From NCBI RefSeq assembly GCF_026151205.1, contig NC_087082.1, positions 20,732,494-20,796,493 of the forward strand: a DNA stretch of 64,000 nt, written 5' to 3'. Positions 1 to 13,794 of the stretch are shown piece after piece; position 1 is the first letter of the stretch, and every line of letters begins with the position of its first letter. Origin of the DNA: Bolinopsis microptera. Its lineage: Eukaryota; Ctenophora; Tentaculata; Lobata; Bolinopsidae. Under the pieces are notes generated by a model that saw only the letters and a program-made list of their open reading frames with translations, was not told where the DNA came from and did not search any database. The position numbers and the translations under genes were made by a program.

Positions 1-3000
1 TCTTCATTGACAAGAGTTCCGTCTACAGCAAGAGTTGATGTCTGTGTCCCTCCGGAGAAGCTTCCTTGGACAGGGGTGAACTTTTCAGCTGGAACTGGTC
101 CTGTACTAGTCCGCCAAGTTACTGTTGCTGTTTCAATAATTCCGATGATAACACAGGATATTGTTGTTGCAGAGCCTTTCTTTACTTCTTTGTTTACCGA
201 TTCAACGTCTGAAGTAAGTTTTGGTAATGGTACATTTACAAATCGTGCAATTATGGCTATTGTGTGATGATTGTATTTCATCGTGATAATATTGAGTTAA
301 ATTGAAAATTGATTGTAATATATAAAATCGTATAAATACAAAAAAACTACATTGCAAAAGAACTTCAGTTGGAGTTTAAAAAACATACCATAAACGTTCA
401 GATTGACAGTGGTATCCGAGTGGCTGGAATCAGGTAAAGATCCGGAAGTTATTCTGCAAGTGTAGGCAGTATCTTCATTGACAAGAGTTCCGTCTACAGC
501 AAGAGTTGATGTCTGTGTCCCTCCGGAGAAGCTTCCTTGGACAGGGGTGAACTTTTCAGCTGGAACTGGTCCTGTACTAGTCCGCCAAGTTACTGTTGCT
601 GTTTCAATAATTCCGATGATAACACAGGATATTGTTGTTGCAGAGCTTTTCTTTACTTCTTTGTTTACAGATTGAACGTCTGAAGTAAGCTTTGGTAATG
701 GTACATTTACAAATTGTGCAATTTATAACGCTCACTTGATATAAACATGTTGTTGTTCTGATAATGATTTAAATTGAAAGATGATTGCAAGATATAAAAT
801 CGTATAATATCAAAAAACTGCATTGCGAAAATATTTCAGTTGGAGTTTAAAGAACATACCATAAACATTAAGATTGACGGTGGTATCCGAGTGGCTGGAA
901 TCAGGTAAAGATCCGGAAGTTATTCTGCAAGTGTAAGCAGTATCTTCATTGACAAGAGTTCCGTCTACAGCAAGAGTTGATGTCTGTGTCCCTCCGGAGA
1001 AGCTTCCTTGGACAGGGGTGAACTTTTCAGCTGGAACTGGTCCTGTACTAGTCCGCCAAGTTACTGTTGCTGTTTCAATAATTCCGATGATAACACAGGA
1101 TATTGTTGTTGCAGAGCCTTTCTTTACTTCTTTGTTTACCGATTCAACGTCTGAAGTAAGTTTTGGTAATGGTACATTTACAAATCGTGCAATTATGGCT
1201 ATTGTGTGATGATTGTATTTCATCGTGATAATATTGAGTTAAATTGAAAATTGATTGTAATATATAAAATCGTATAAATACAAAAAACCTACATTGCAAA
1301 AGAACTTCAGTTGGAGTTTAAAGAACATACCATAAACGTTCAGATTGACAGTGGTATCCGAGTGGCTGGAATCAGGTAAAGATCCGGAAGTTATTCTGCA
1401 AGTGTAGGCAGTATCTTCATTGACAAGAGTTCCGTCTACAGCAAGAGTTGATGTCTGTGTCCCTCCGGAGAAGCTTCCTTGGACAGGGGTGAACTTTTCA
1501 GCTGGAACTGGTCCTGTACTAGTCCGCCAAGTTACTGTTGCTGTTTCGATAATTCCGATGATAACACAGGATATTGTTGTTGCAGAGCCTTTCTTTACTT
1601 CTTTGTTTACCGATTCAACGTCTGAAGTAAGTTTTGGTAATGGTACATTTACAAATTGTGCAATTTATAACGCTCACTTGATATAAACATGTTGTTGTTC
1701 TGATAATGATTTAAATTGAAAGTTGATTGTAAGATATAAAATCGTATAATATCAAAAAACTGCATTGCGAAAAAATTTCAGTTGGAGTTTAAAGAACATA
1801 CCATAAACGTTAAGATTGACAGTGGTATCCGAGTGGCTGGAATCAGGTAAAGATCCGGAAGTTATTCTGCAAGTGTAGGCAGTATCTTCATTGACAAGAG
1901 TTCCGTCTACAGCAAGAGTTGATGTCTGTGTCCCTCCGGAGAAGCTTCCTTGGACAGGGGTGAACTTTTCAGCTGGAACTGGTCCTGTACTAGTCCGCCA
2001 AGTTACTGTTGCTGTTTCAATAATTCCGATGATAACACAGGATATTGTTGTTGCAGAGCTTTTCTTTACTTCTTTGTTTACAGATTGAACGTCTGAAGTA
2101 AGCTTTGGTAATGGTACATTTACAAATTGTGCAATTTATAACGCTCACTTGATATAAACATGTTGTTGTTCTGATAATGATTTAAATTGAAAGATGATTG
2201 CAAGATATAAAATCGTATAATATCAAAAAACTGCATTGCGAAAATATTTCAGTTGGAGTTTAAAGAACATACCATAAACATTAAGATTGACGGTGGTATC
2301 CGAGTGGCTGGAATCAGGTAAAGATCCGGAAGTTATTCTGCAAGTGTAAGCAGTATCTTCATTGACAAGAGTTCCGTCTACAGCAAGAGTTGATGTCTGT
2401 GTCCCTCCGGAGAAGCTTCCTTGGACAGGGGTGAACTTTTCAGCTGGAACTGGTCCTGTACTAGTCCGCCAAGTTACTGTTGCTGTTTCAATAATTCCGA
2501 TGATAACACAGGATATTGTTGTTGCAGAGCCTTTCTTTACTTCTTTGTTTACCGATTCAACGTCTGAAGTAAGTTTTGGTAATGGTACATTTACAAATCG
2601 TGCAATTATGGCTATTGTGTGATGATTGTATTTCATCGTGATAATATTGAGTTAAATTGAAAATTGATTGTAATATATAAAATCGTATAAATACAAAAAA
2701 ACTACATTGCAAAAGAACTTCAGTTGGAGTTTAAAGAACATACCATAAACGTTCAGATTGACAGTGGCATCCGAGTGGCTGGAATCAGGTAAAGATCCGG
2801 AAGTTATTCTGCAAGTGTAGGCAGTATCTTCATTGACAAGAGTTCCGTCTACAGCAAGAGTTGATGTCTGTGTCCCTCCGGAGAAGTTTCCTTGGACAGG
2901 GGTGAACTTTTCAGCTGGAACTGGTCCTGTACTAGTCCGCCAAGTTACTGTTGCTATTTCAATAATTCCGATGATAACACAGAATATTGTTGTTGCAGAG

Positions 3001-6000
3001 CCTTTCTTTACTTCTTTGTTTACCGATTCAACGTCTGAAGTAAGTTTTGGTAATGGTACATTGACAAATTTTACAATTTATAACACTCGTGTGATAAGTA
3101 TATTTCGTCGTCATGAAAATGATTTAAATTGAAAGTTGATTGTAATATATAAAATTGTATAAAAACAAAAAAACTGCATTGCAAAAGAACTTCAGTTGGA
3201 GTTTAAAGAACATACCATAAACGTTAAGATTGACAGTGGTATCCGAGTGGCTGGAATCAGGTAAAGATCCGGAAGTTATTCTGCAAGTGTAGGCAGTATC
3301 TTCATTGACAAGAGTTCCGTCAACAGCAAGAGTTGATGTCTGTGTCCCTCCGGAGAAGCTTCCTTGGACAGGGGTGAACTTTTCAGCTGGAACTGGTCCT
3401 GTACTAGTCCGCCAAGTTACTGTTGCTGTTTCAATAATTCCGATGATAACACAGGATATTGTTGTTGCAGAGCCTTTCTTTACTTCTTTGTTTACCGATT
3501 CAACGTCTGAAGTAAGTTTTGGTAATGGTACATTGACAAATTTTACAATTTATAACACTCGTGTGATAATTTATTTCGTCGTCATGAAAATGATTTAAAT
3601 TGAAAGTTGATTGTAATATATAAAATCGTATAAAAACAAAAAAACTGCATTGCAAAAGAACTTCAGTTGGAGTTTAAAGAACATACCATAAACGTTAAGA
3701 TTGACAGTGGTATCCGAGTGGCTGGAATCAGGTAAAGATCCGGAAGTTATTCTGCAAGTGTAGGCAGTATCTTCATTGACAAGAGTTCCGTCAACAGCAA
3801 GAGTTGATGTCTGTGTCCCTCCGGAGAAGCTTCCTTGGACAGGGGTGAACTTTTCAGCTGGAACTGGTCCTGTACTAGTCCGCCAAGTTACTGTTGCTGT
3901 TTCAATAATTCCGATGATAACACAGGATATTGTTGTTGCAGAGCCTTTCTTTACTTCTTTGTTTACCGATTCAACGTCTGAAGTAAGTTTTGGTAATGGT
4001 ACATTGACAAATTTTACAATTTATAACACTCGTGTGATAATTATATTTCGTCGTCATGAAAATGATTTAAATTGAAAGTTGATTGTAATATATAAAATCG
4101 TATAAAAACAAAAAAACTGCATTGCAAAAGAACTTCAGTTGGAGTTTAAAGAACATACCATAAACGTTAAGATTGACAGTGGTATCCGAGTGGCTGGAAT
4201 CAGGTAAAGATCCGGAAGTTATTCTGCAAGTGTAGGCAGTATCTTCATTGACAAGAGTTCCGTCAACAGCAAGAGTTGATGTCTGTGTCCCTCCGGAGAA
4301 GCTTCCTTGGACAGGGGTGAACTTTTCAGCTGGAACTGGTCCTGTACTAGTCCGCCAAGTTACTGTTGCTGTTTCAATAATTCCGATGATAACACAGGAT
4401 ATTGTTGTTGCAGAGCCTTTCTTTACTTCTTTGTTTACCGATTCAACGTCTGAAGTAAGTTTTGGTAATGGTACATTGACAAATTTTACAATTTATAACA
4501 CTCGTGTGATAATTATATTTCGTCGTCATGAAAATGATTTAAATTGAAAGTTGATTGTAATATATAAAATCGTATAAAAACAAAAAAACTGCATTGCAAA
4601 AGAACTTCAGTTGGAGTTTAAAGAACATACCATAAACGTTAAGATTGACAGTGGTATCCGAGTGGCTGGAATCAGGTAAAGATCCGGAAGTTATTCTGCA
4701 AGTGTAGGCAGTATCTTCATTGACAAGAGTTCCGTCAACAGCAAGAGTTGATGTCTGTGTCCCTCCGGAGAAGCTTCCTTGGACAGGGGTGAACTTTTCA
4801 GCTGGAACTGGTCCTGTACTAGTCCGCCAAGTTACTGTTGCTGTATCAATAATTCCGATGATAACACAGGATATTGTTGTTGCAGAGCCTTTCTTTACTT
4901 CTTTGTTTACCGATTCAACGTCTGAAGTAAGTTTTGGTAATGGTACATTGACAAATTTTACAATTTATAACACTCGTGTGATAATTATATTTCGTCGTCA
5001 TGAAAATGATTTAAATTGAAAGTTGATTGTAATATATAAAATCGTATAAAAACAAAAAAACTGCATTGCAAAAGAACTTCAGTTGGAGTTTAAAGAACAT
5101 ACCATAAACGTTAAGATTGACAGTGGTATCCGAGTGGCTGGAATCAGGTAAAGATCCGGAAGTTATTCTGCAAGTGTAGGCAGTATCTTCATTGACAAGA
5201 GTTCCGTCAACAGCAAGAGTTGATGTCTGTGTCCCTCCGGAGAAGCTTCCTTGGACAGGGGTGAACTTTTCAGCTGGAACTGGTCCTGTACTAGTCCGCC
5301 AAGTTACTGTTGCTGTTTCAATAATTCCGATGATAACACAGGATATTGTTGTTGCAGAGCCTTTCTTTACTTCTTTGTTTACCGATTCAACGTCTGAAGT
5401 AAGTTTTGGTAATAGTACATTGACAAATTTTACAATTTATAACACTCGTGTGATAATTATATTTCGTCGTCATGAAAATGATTTAAATTGAAAGTTGATT
5501 GTAATATATAAAATCGTATAAAAACAAAAAAACTGCATTGCAAAAGAACTTCAGTTGGAGTTTAAAGAACATACCATAAACGTTAAGATTGACAGTGGTA
5601 TCCGAGTGGCTGGAATCAGGTAAAGATCCGGAAGTTATTCTGCAAGTGTAGGCAGTATCTTCATTGACAAGAGTTCCGTCAACAGCAAGAGTTGATGTCT
5701 GTGTCCCTCCGGAGAAGCTTCCTTGGACAGGGGTGAACTTTTCAGCTGGAACTGGTCCTGTACTAGTCCGCCAAGTTACTGTTGCTGTTTCAATAATTCC
5801 GATGATAACACAGGATATTGTTGTTGCAGAGCCTTTCTTTACTTCTTTGTTTACCGATTCAACGTCTGAAGTAAGTTTTGGTAATAATACATTGACAAAT
5901 TTTACAATTTATAACACTCGTGTGATAATTATATTTCGTCGTCATGAAAATGATTTAAATTGAAAGTTGATTGTAATATATAAAATCGTATAAAAACAAA

Positions 6001-9000
6001 AAAACTGCATTGCAAAAGAACTTCAGTTGGAGTTTAAAGAACATACCATAAACGTTAAGATTGACAGTGGTATCCGAGTGGCTGGAATCAGGTAAAGATC
6101 CGGAAGTTATTCTGCAAGTGTAGGCAGTATCTTCATTGACAAGAGTTCCGTCAACAGCAAGAGTTGATGTCTGTGTCCCTCCGGAGAAGCTTCCTTGGAC
6201 AGGGGTGAACTTTTCAGCTGGAACTGGTCCTGTACTAGTCCGCCAAGTTACTGTTGCTGTTTCAATAATTCCGATGATAACACAGGATATTGTTGTTGCA
6301 GAGCCTTTCTTTACTTCTTTGTTTACCGATTCAACGTCTGAAGTAAGTTTTGGTAATGGTACATTGACAAATTTTACAATTTATAACACTCGTGTGATAA
6401 TTTATTTCGTCGTCATGAAAATGATTTAAATTGAAAGTTGATTGTAATATATAAAATCGTATAAAAACAAAAAAACTGCATTGCAAAAGAACTTCAGTTG
6501 GAGTTTAAAGAACATACCATAAACGTTAAGATTGACAGTGGTATCCGAGTGGCTGGAATCAGGTAAAGATCCGGAAGTTATTCTGCAAGTGTAGGCAGTA
6601 TCTTCATTGACAAGAGTTCCGTCAACAGCAAGAGTTGATGTCTGTGTCCCTCCGGAGAAGCTTCCTTGGACAGGGGTGAACTTTTCAGCTGGAACTGGTC
6701 CCGTACTAGTCCGCCAAGTTACTGTTGCTGTTTCAGTTATTCCGATGATAACACAGGATATTGTTGTTGCAGAGCCTTTCTTTACTTCTTTGTTTACCGA
6801 TTCAACGTCTGAAGTAAGTTTTGGTAATGGTACATTGACAAATTTTACAATTTATAACACTCGTGTGATAATTATATTTCGTCGTCATGAAAATGATTTA
6901 AATTGAAAGTTGATTGTAATATATAAAATCGTATAAAAACAAAAAAACTGCATTGCAAAAGAACTTCAGTTGGAGTTTAAAGAACATACCATAAACGTTA
7001 AGATTGACAGTGGTATCCGAGTGGCTGGAATCAGGTAAAGATCCGGAAGTTATTCTGCAAGTGTAGGCAGTATCTTCATTGACAAGAGTTCCGTCAACAG
7101 CAAGAGTTGATGTCTGTGTCCCTCCGGAGAAGCTTCCTTGGACAGGGATGAACTTTTCAGCTGGAACTGGTCCTGTACTAGTCCGCCAAGTTACTGTTGC
7201 TGTTTCAATAATTCCGATGATAACACAGGATATTGTTGTTGCAGAGCCTTTCTTTACTTCTTTGTTTACCGATTCAACGTCTGAAGTAAGTTTTGGTAAT
7301 GGTACATTGACAAATTTTACAATTTATAACACTCGTGTGATAATTATATTTCGTCGTCATGAAAATGATTTAAATTGAAAGTTGATTGTAATATATAAAA
7401 TCGTATAAAAACAAAAAAACTGCATTGCAAAAGAACTTCAGTTGGAGTTTAAAGAACATACCATAAACGTTAAGATTGACAGTGGTATCCGAGTTGCTGG
7501 AATCAGGTAAAGATCCGGAAGTTATTCTGCAAGTGTAGGCAGTATCTTCATTGACAAGAGTTCCGTCAACAGCAAGAGTTGATGTCTGTGTCCCTCCGGA
7601 GAAGCTTCCTTGGACAGGGGTGAACTTTTCAGCTGGAACTGGTCCTGTACTAGTCCGCCAAGTTACTGTTGCTGTTTCAATAATTCCGATGATAACACAG
7701 GATATTGTTGTTGCAGAGCCTTTCTTTACTTCTTTGTTTACCGATTCAACGTCTGAAGTAAGTTTTGGTAATGGTACATTGACAAATTTTACAATTTATA
7801 ACACTCGTGTGATAATTATATTTCGTTGTCATGAAAATGATTTAAATTGAAAGTTGATTGTAATATATAAAATCGTATAAAAACAAAAAAATTGCATTGC
7901 AAAAGAGCTTCAGTTGGAGTTTAAAGAACATACCATAAACGTTAAGATTGACAGTGGTATCCGAGTGGCTGGAATCAGGTAAAGATCCGGAAGTTATTCT
8001 GCAAGTGTAGGCAGTATCTTCATTGACAAGAGTTCCGTCAACAGCAAGAGTTGATGTCTGTGTCCCTCCGGAGAAGCTTCCTTGGACAGGGGTGAACTTT
8101 TCAGCTGGAACTGGTCCTGTACTAGTCCGCCAAGTTACTGTTGCTGTTTCAATAATTCCGATTATAACACAGGATATTGTTGTTGCAGAGCCTTTCTTTA
8201 CTTCTTTGTTTACCGATTCAACGTCTGAAGTAAGTTTTGGTAATGGTACATTGACAAATTTTATAATTTATAACACTCGTGTGATAATTATATTTCGTCG
8301 CCATGAAAATGATTTAAATTGAAAGTTGATTGTAATATGTAAAATCGTATAAAAACAAAAAAACTGCATTGCAAAAGAACTTCAGTTGGAGTTTAAAGAA
8401 CATACCATAAACGTTAAGATTGACGGTGGTATCCGAGTGGCTGGAATCAGGTAAAGATCCGGAAGTTATTCTGCAAGTGTAGGCAGTATCTTCATTGACA
8501 AGAGTTCTGTCAACAGCAAGAGTTGATGTCTGTGTCCCTCCGGAGAAGCTTCCTTGGACAGGGATGAACTTTTCAGCTGGAACTGGTCCTGTACTAGTCC
8601 GCCAAGTTACTGTTGCTGTTTCAATAATTCCGATTATAACACAGGATATTGTTGTTGCAGAGCCTTTCTTTACTTCTTTGTTTACCGATTCAACGTCTGA
8701 AGTAAGTTTTGGTAATGGTACATTGACAAATTTTATAATTTATAACACTCGTGTGATAATTATATTTCGTCGCCATGAAAATGATTTAAATTGAAAGTTG
8801 ATTGTAATATATAAAATCGTATAAAAACATAAAAACTGCATTGCAAAAGAACTTCAGTTGGAGTATAAGAACATACCATAAACGTTAAGATTGACGGTGG
8901 TATCCGAGTGGCTGGAATCAGGTAAAGATCCGGAAGTTATTCTGCAAGTGTAGGCAGTATCTTTATTGACAAGAGTTCCGTCAACAGCAAGAGTTGATGT

Positions 9001-11640
9001 CTCTGTCCCTCCGGAGAAGCTTCCTTGGACAGGGGTGAACTTTTCAGCTGGAACTGGTCCTGTACTAGTCCGCCAAGTTACTGTTGCTGTTTCAATAATT
9101 CCGATGATAACACAGGATATTGTTGTTGCAGAGCCTTTCTTTACTTCTTTGTTTACCGATTCAACGTCTGAAGTAAGTTTTGGTAATGGTACATTGACAA
9201 ATTTTACAATTTATAACACTCGTGTGATAATTATATTTCGTCGTCATGAAAATGATTTAAATTGAAAGTTGATTGTAATATATAAAATCGTATAAAAACA
9301 TAAAAACTGCATTGCAAAAGAACTTCAGTTGGAGTATAAGAACATACCATAAACGTTAAGATTGACGGTGGTATCCGAGTGGCTGGAATCAGGTAAAGAT
9401 CCGGAAGTTATTCTGCAAGTGTAGGCAGTATCTTTATTGACAAGAGTTCCGTCAACAGCAAGAGTTGATGTCTCTGTCCCTCCGGAGAAGCTTCCTTGGA
9501 CAGGGGTGAACTTTTCAGCTGGAACTGGTCCTGTACTAGTCCGCCAAGTTACTGTTGCTGTTTCAATAATTCCGATGATAACACAGGATATTGTAGTTGC
9601 AGAGCTTTTCTTTACTTCTTTGTTTACAGATTGAACGTCTGAAGTAAGTTTTGGTAATGGTACATTTACAAATTGTGCAATTTATAACGCTCACTTGATA
9701 TAAACATGTTGTTGTTCTGATAATTATTTAAATTGAAAGTTGACTGTAAGATATAAAATCGTATAATATCAAAAAACTGCATTGCGAAAAAATTTTTGTT
9801 GTAGTTTAAAGAACATACCATAAACATTAAGATTGACGGTGGTATCAGAGTGGCTGGAATCAGGTAAAGATCCGGAAGTTATTCGGCAAGTGTAAGCAGT
9901 ATCTTCATTGACAAGAGTTCTGTCAACAGCAAGAGTTGATGTCTGTGTCCCTCCGGAGAAGCTTCCTTGGACAGGGGTGAACTTTTCAGCTGGAACTGGT
10001 CCTGTACTAGTCCGCCAAGTTACTGTTGCTGTTTCAATAATTCCGATGATAACACAGGATATTGTTGTTGCAGAGCCTTTCTTTACTTCTTTGTTTACCG
10101 ATTCAACGTCTGAAGTAAGTTTTGGTAATGGTACATTGACAAATTTTACAATTTATAACACTCGTGTGATAATCGTATTTCGTCGTCATGAAAATAATTT
10201 AAATTGAAAGTTGATTGTAATATATAAAATTGTATAAATACAAAACAACTACATTGCAAAATTGCTTCAGTTGGAGTTTAAAGAACATACCATAAACGTT
10301 TAGATTGACGGTGGTATCCGAGTGGCTGGAATCAGGTAAAGATCCGGAAGTTATTCTGCAAGTGTAGGCAGTATCTTCATTGACAAGAGTTCCGTCTACA
10401 GCAAGAGTTGATGTCTGTGTCCTTCCGGAGAAGCTTCCTTGGACAGGGGTGAACTTTTCAGCTGGAACTGCTCCTGTACTAGTCCGCCAAGTTACTGTTG
10501 CTGTTTCAATAATTCCGATGATAACACAGGATATTGTTGTTGCAGAGCCTTTCTTTACTTCTTTGTTTACCGATTCAACGTCTGAAGTAAGTTTTGGTAA
10601 TGGTACATTTACAAATTGTGCAATTGTGACTATCGTGTGATAATTGTATTTCGTCGTGATGACATTGAGTTAAATTGAAAGTTGATTGTAATATATAAAA
10701 TCGTATAAATACAAAAAAAAACTACATTGCAAAAGAACTTCAGTTGGAGTTTAAAGAACATACCATAAACGTTTAGATTGACAGTGGTATCCGAGTGGCT
10801 GGAATCAGGCAAAGATCCGGAAGTTATTCTGCAAGTGTAGGCAGTATCTTCATTGACAAGAGTTCCGTCTACAGCAAGAGTTGATGTCTGTGTCCCTCCG
10901 GAGACGCTTCCTTGGACAGAGGTAAACTTTTCAGCTGGAACTGGTCCCGTACTAGTCCGCCAAGTTACTGTTGCTGTTTCAGTTATTCCGATGATAACAC
11001 AGGATATTGTTGTTGCAGAGCCTTTCTTTACTTCTTTGTTTACCGATTCAACGTCTGAAGTAAGTTTTGGTAATGGTACATTTACAAATTGTGCAATTAT
11101 GACTATCGTGTGATAATTGTATTTCGTCGTGATGATATTGAGTTAAATTGAAAGTTGATTGTAATATATAAAATCGTATAAATACAAAACAACTACATTG
11201 CAAAAGAACTTCAGTTGGAGTTTAAAGAACATACCATAAACGTTTAAATTGACGGTTGTATCCGAGTGGCTGGAATCAGGTAAAGATCCGGAAGTTATTC
11301 TGCAAGTGTAGGCAGTATCTTCATTGACAAGAGTTCCGTCTACAGCAAGAGTTGATGTCTGTGTCCCTCCGGAGAAGCTTCCTTGGACAAGGGTGAACTT
11401 TTCAGCTGGAACTGGTCCTGTACTAGTCCGCCAAGTTACGGTTGCTGTTTCAATAATTCCGATGATAACACAGGATATTGTTGTTGTGGAGCCTTTCTTT
11501 ACTTCTTTGTTAACTGATTCAACGTCTGAAGTAAGTTTTGGTAATGGTACATTTACAAATTGTGCAATTATTACTATCGTGTGATAATTGTATTTCGTCG
11601 TGATGATATTGAGTTAAATTGAAAGTTGATTGTAATATAT
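1..11640 (-). repeat. Tandem array of ~471-bp Ig exon/intron units (25 copies)
   Basis: Units of 471-473 bp repeat head to tail, each one Ig exon plus an intron of about 180 bp. Exons on the minus strand are: <1-208, 389-679, 860-1150, 1331-1621, 1802-2092, 2273-2563, 2744-3034, 3216-3506, 3687-3977, 4159-4449, 4631-4921, 5103-5393, 5575-5865, 6047-6337, 6518-6808, 6990-7280, 7462-7752, 7934-8224, 8406-8696, 8877-9167, 9348-9638, 9819-10109, 10291-10581, 10764-11054 and 11235-11525. Both exon and intron are nearly identical between neighbours, so the expansion or homogenisation is recent. Plus-strand open frames across the array are antisense shadows of the Ig exons. Confidence 0.95.
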
Positions 11641-13794
11641 TTTAGACGGCCCCAATGTTAATGTGGCTCTTGCTATGTGTTGGTTCAGCCGAATTAATTA
11701 TTATGTAATCAAGTTTATTTTTCTCTTTCAGTTAGTTGTCATCCGGCCAAACATTAAGCAACTTATATTGCAGTTCCATTTATCAATTAGTTTATCAAAA
11801 TATGTCATTGTAATTTTGCATGGCTGAAATGTAACGCTTGATTTATATATAATAATTAATTGAATTTTCAAATTTTAAAAAATTAAAAAAATCGTATAAA
11901 TACAAAAAAACTACATTGCAAAAGAACTTCAGTTGGAGTTTAAAGAACATATTTTTTGTCAAAAATTAATTTTATGAAGGAGTAAGTTGACAAAAGATGC
12001 GCATTCGTAAATTCATTTATTGCATGTTTAATTTGTTTTTTGTGTTTAGTTTACGATTATTTGCATTTGAGATTCTGCGATTAAATTTATTTTGTTGATT
12101 GTAATGTTATGATATTGCATAATTTATTGTAAATGTAATATATGTTTCAGAAAATTATGTAATGTAACGTGATGGAGGTTCTTTAAGCGGGAAATTCCAG
12201 TCCAAACCCTGGAAACATGACATAAAGGATTTGTTTTACTTGTTGCATGAAAAGCACTAATACCATAAACGTTAAGATTGACGGTGGTATCCGAGTGGCT
12301 GGAATCAGGTAAAGAACCGGAAGTGACTCTGCAAGTGTAGGCAGTATCTTTATTGACAAGAGTTCCGTCTACAGCAAGAGTTGATGTCTGTGTCCCTCCG
12401 GAGAAGCTTCCTTGGACAGGGGTGAACTTTTCAGCTGGAACTGGTCCCGTACTAGTCCGCCAAGTTACTGTTGCTGTTTCAATAATTCCGATGATAACAC
12501 AGGATATTGTTGTTGTGGAGCCTTTCTTTACTTCTTTGTTAACTGATTCAACGTCTGAAGTAAGTTTTGGTAATGGTACGTTTACAAATTGTGCAATCTA
12601 TATCGTTCGCATGATTTAAACATTGCATTTATTTATTCACGTACGCGTAAATTGAAATTGCCTTCATTTCAAGTTTGTTTGAAACATTTTTTATCCTTTA
12701 GACGTAGCTACCCACTTAACAAATGTTATAAAAACAACATCTTATTTGAAAAGTTTGTTTTAGAATTGATGCATAGGAGCAACTTAAAATAATAATAATT
12801 GACAGTGTTTTGACGCCATCAACCGAAGGCAAAGTAATCTACACCGCTAAAATCGCCCTTGTAACTTTACCATAAAATGTACATGTTATGAGTATGACGG
12901 GTGTATTTCATGAGAATTTCATATTGGAGAGAGGGTAATAACATTCATTTATGAATTAATTTTGTTCATCAATATCTTATGAACACAATATTTACAAAAT
13001 CTTTTGTGTCATAATGTTTAGAATCGAGGAAAATAATTGATAGAAATTGGTCTATGGTATAAAGTTGTACCTAGACTGATGAGCACTATATCTCTTCCGA
13101 TGATAACTATCTCATATACGTAGACATATCCATAAGAACCCCCTCTAATAACAACTGTGTCTCCAGTCTTACAATCAGAAGGAACGTTGTCAGGTACTGT
13201 TCCATCCTCAGAGTACACTGACACGGGCCACCAAGTGGGATAGTTAGTGCAGTAGTGACCACTTATACAGGTACACACATCTCTCGAGCATATGTGCTTG
13301 TTATACGGGTAAGCGTGTTGATGTGTGGTGTAATGGTGCACTTCCTCTACACAGTAGGTCTTTCCTAGCTTAGCTTTAAACCAGGGGTCAGAGTCATATG
13401 ATGCTGTATGAGCGTTTGTGCCTAAATTCTTGTCTATGCCATTAGTTGCCACATAACTAGAGCTAAGCGTTGATGATAAAGAGACGGATACAGGTGTTAT
13501 CTCGTTATCTACTGCAGGTAAAATGTCACCTGAAATATAACCACGATAAATTATATAATGTTTTAGCACTTAGTAATAGTACTAATAATATTGCAGTATC
13601 TATAATTATAGCTATAATTTATTTGATTGTCACATATAGCCTATTAATTCTGGTCAATATCATATGCATACAGTCAGTAGTAATGACTTTATAGAACAGT
13701 AAATAATGATTCTGTTGTAAGGTGGTGCAATACAACATTTACCTTGAATGGGTAAACACAAAAGAGCCGTTAAGATAATTGTTGTTATCTTCAT
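1..13794 (-). CDS. Secreted/surface protein: signal peptide, fucolectin-like domain, at least 26 tandem Ig domains (3' end off window)
   Basis: Exon 1 (13794-13743) encodes the signal peptide MKITTIILTALLCLPIQG and ends in phase 1. Exon 2 (13529-13071, 459 nt) encodes an F5/8-C or fucolectin (FTP)-like domain: an N-terminal strand, the NGIDKN segment, a DPWFKAKLG motif, Cys pairs, and a closing YEIVIIGRD strand. Then come Ig exons: 12554-12264, followed by 25 more from 11525 to the left edge. Each is 291 nt, or 97 codons, and starts after CTTACTTCAG and ends before GTATGTT. Each Ig unit has the B-strand Cys (TISC), C-strand Trp (VTWRTST) and F-strand EDTAYTC. All internal exons are phase 1-1, so units can be added or skipped without breaking the frame. 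No transmembrane segment or stop is visible because the 3' part is outside. A lectin plus Ig architecture suggests an extracellular recognition or adhesion role; that is inference. It could instead be a structural matrix protein. Confidence 0.85.
11637..12263. other. Intron with inserted sequence between Ig exons
   Basis: The usual intron repeat is interrupted after GTAATATAT by about 250 bp of unrelated sequence. This insert starts near TTTAGACGGCCCC and ends in an A/T-rich tail around 11890. About 50 bp of normal intron repeat then resumes up to 11949, and another unrelated stretch runs to 12260. The A-rich end suggests retrotransposed material, but no clear target duplication is visible. 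Confidence 0.5.
12264..12554 (-). CDS. First Ig exon of the array gene, set apart from the others
   Basis: This is the 5'-most Ig exon in gene order. It is joined in phase 1 to the fucolectin-like exon upstream and to exon 11525-11235 downstream. It is separated from the uniform array by 738 bp rather than about 180 bp. It shares the residue change STTTISC (instead of SATTISC) with the neighbouring copy at 11235-11525, which marks these two as a distinct subgroup. Its donor reads GTATTAG rather than the array's GTATGTT. Confidence 0.8.

Noticed and set aside
7-12619. Series of plus-strand open frames of 65-99 codons, one per repeat
   Set aside because: They are exact antisense shadows of the minus-strand Ig exons. 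The minus strand has Ig hallmarks and phase-consistent splice sites.
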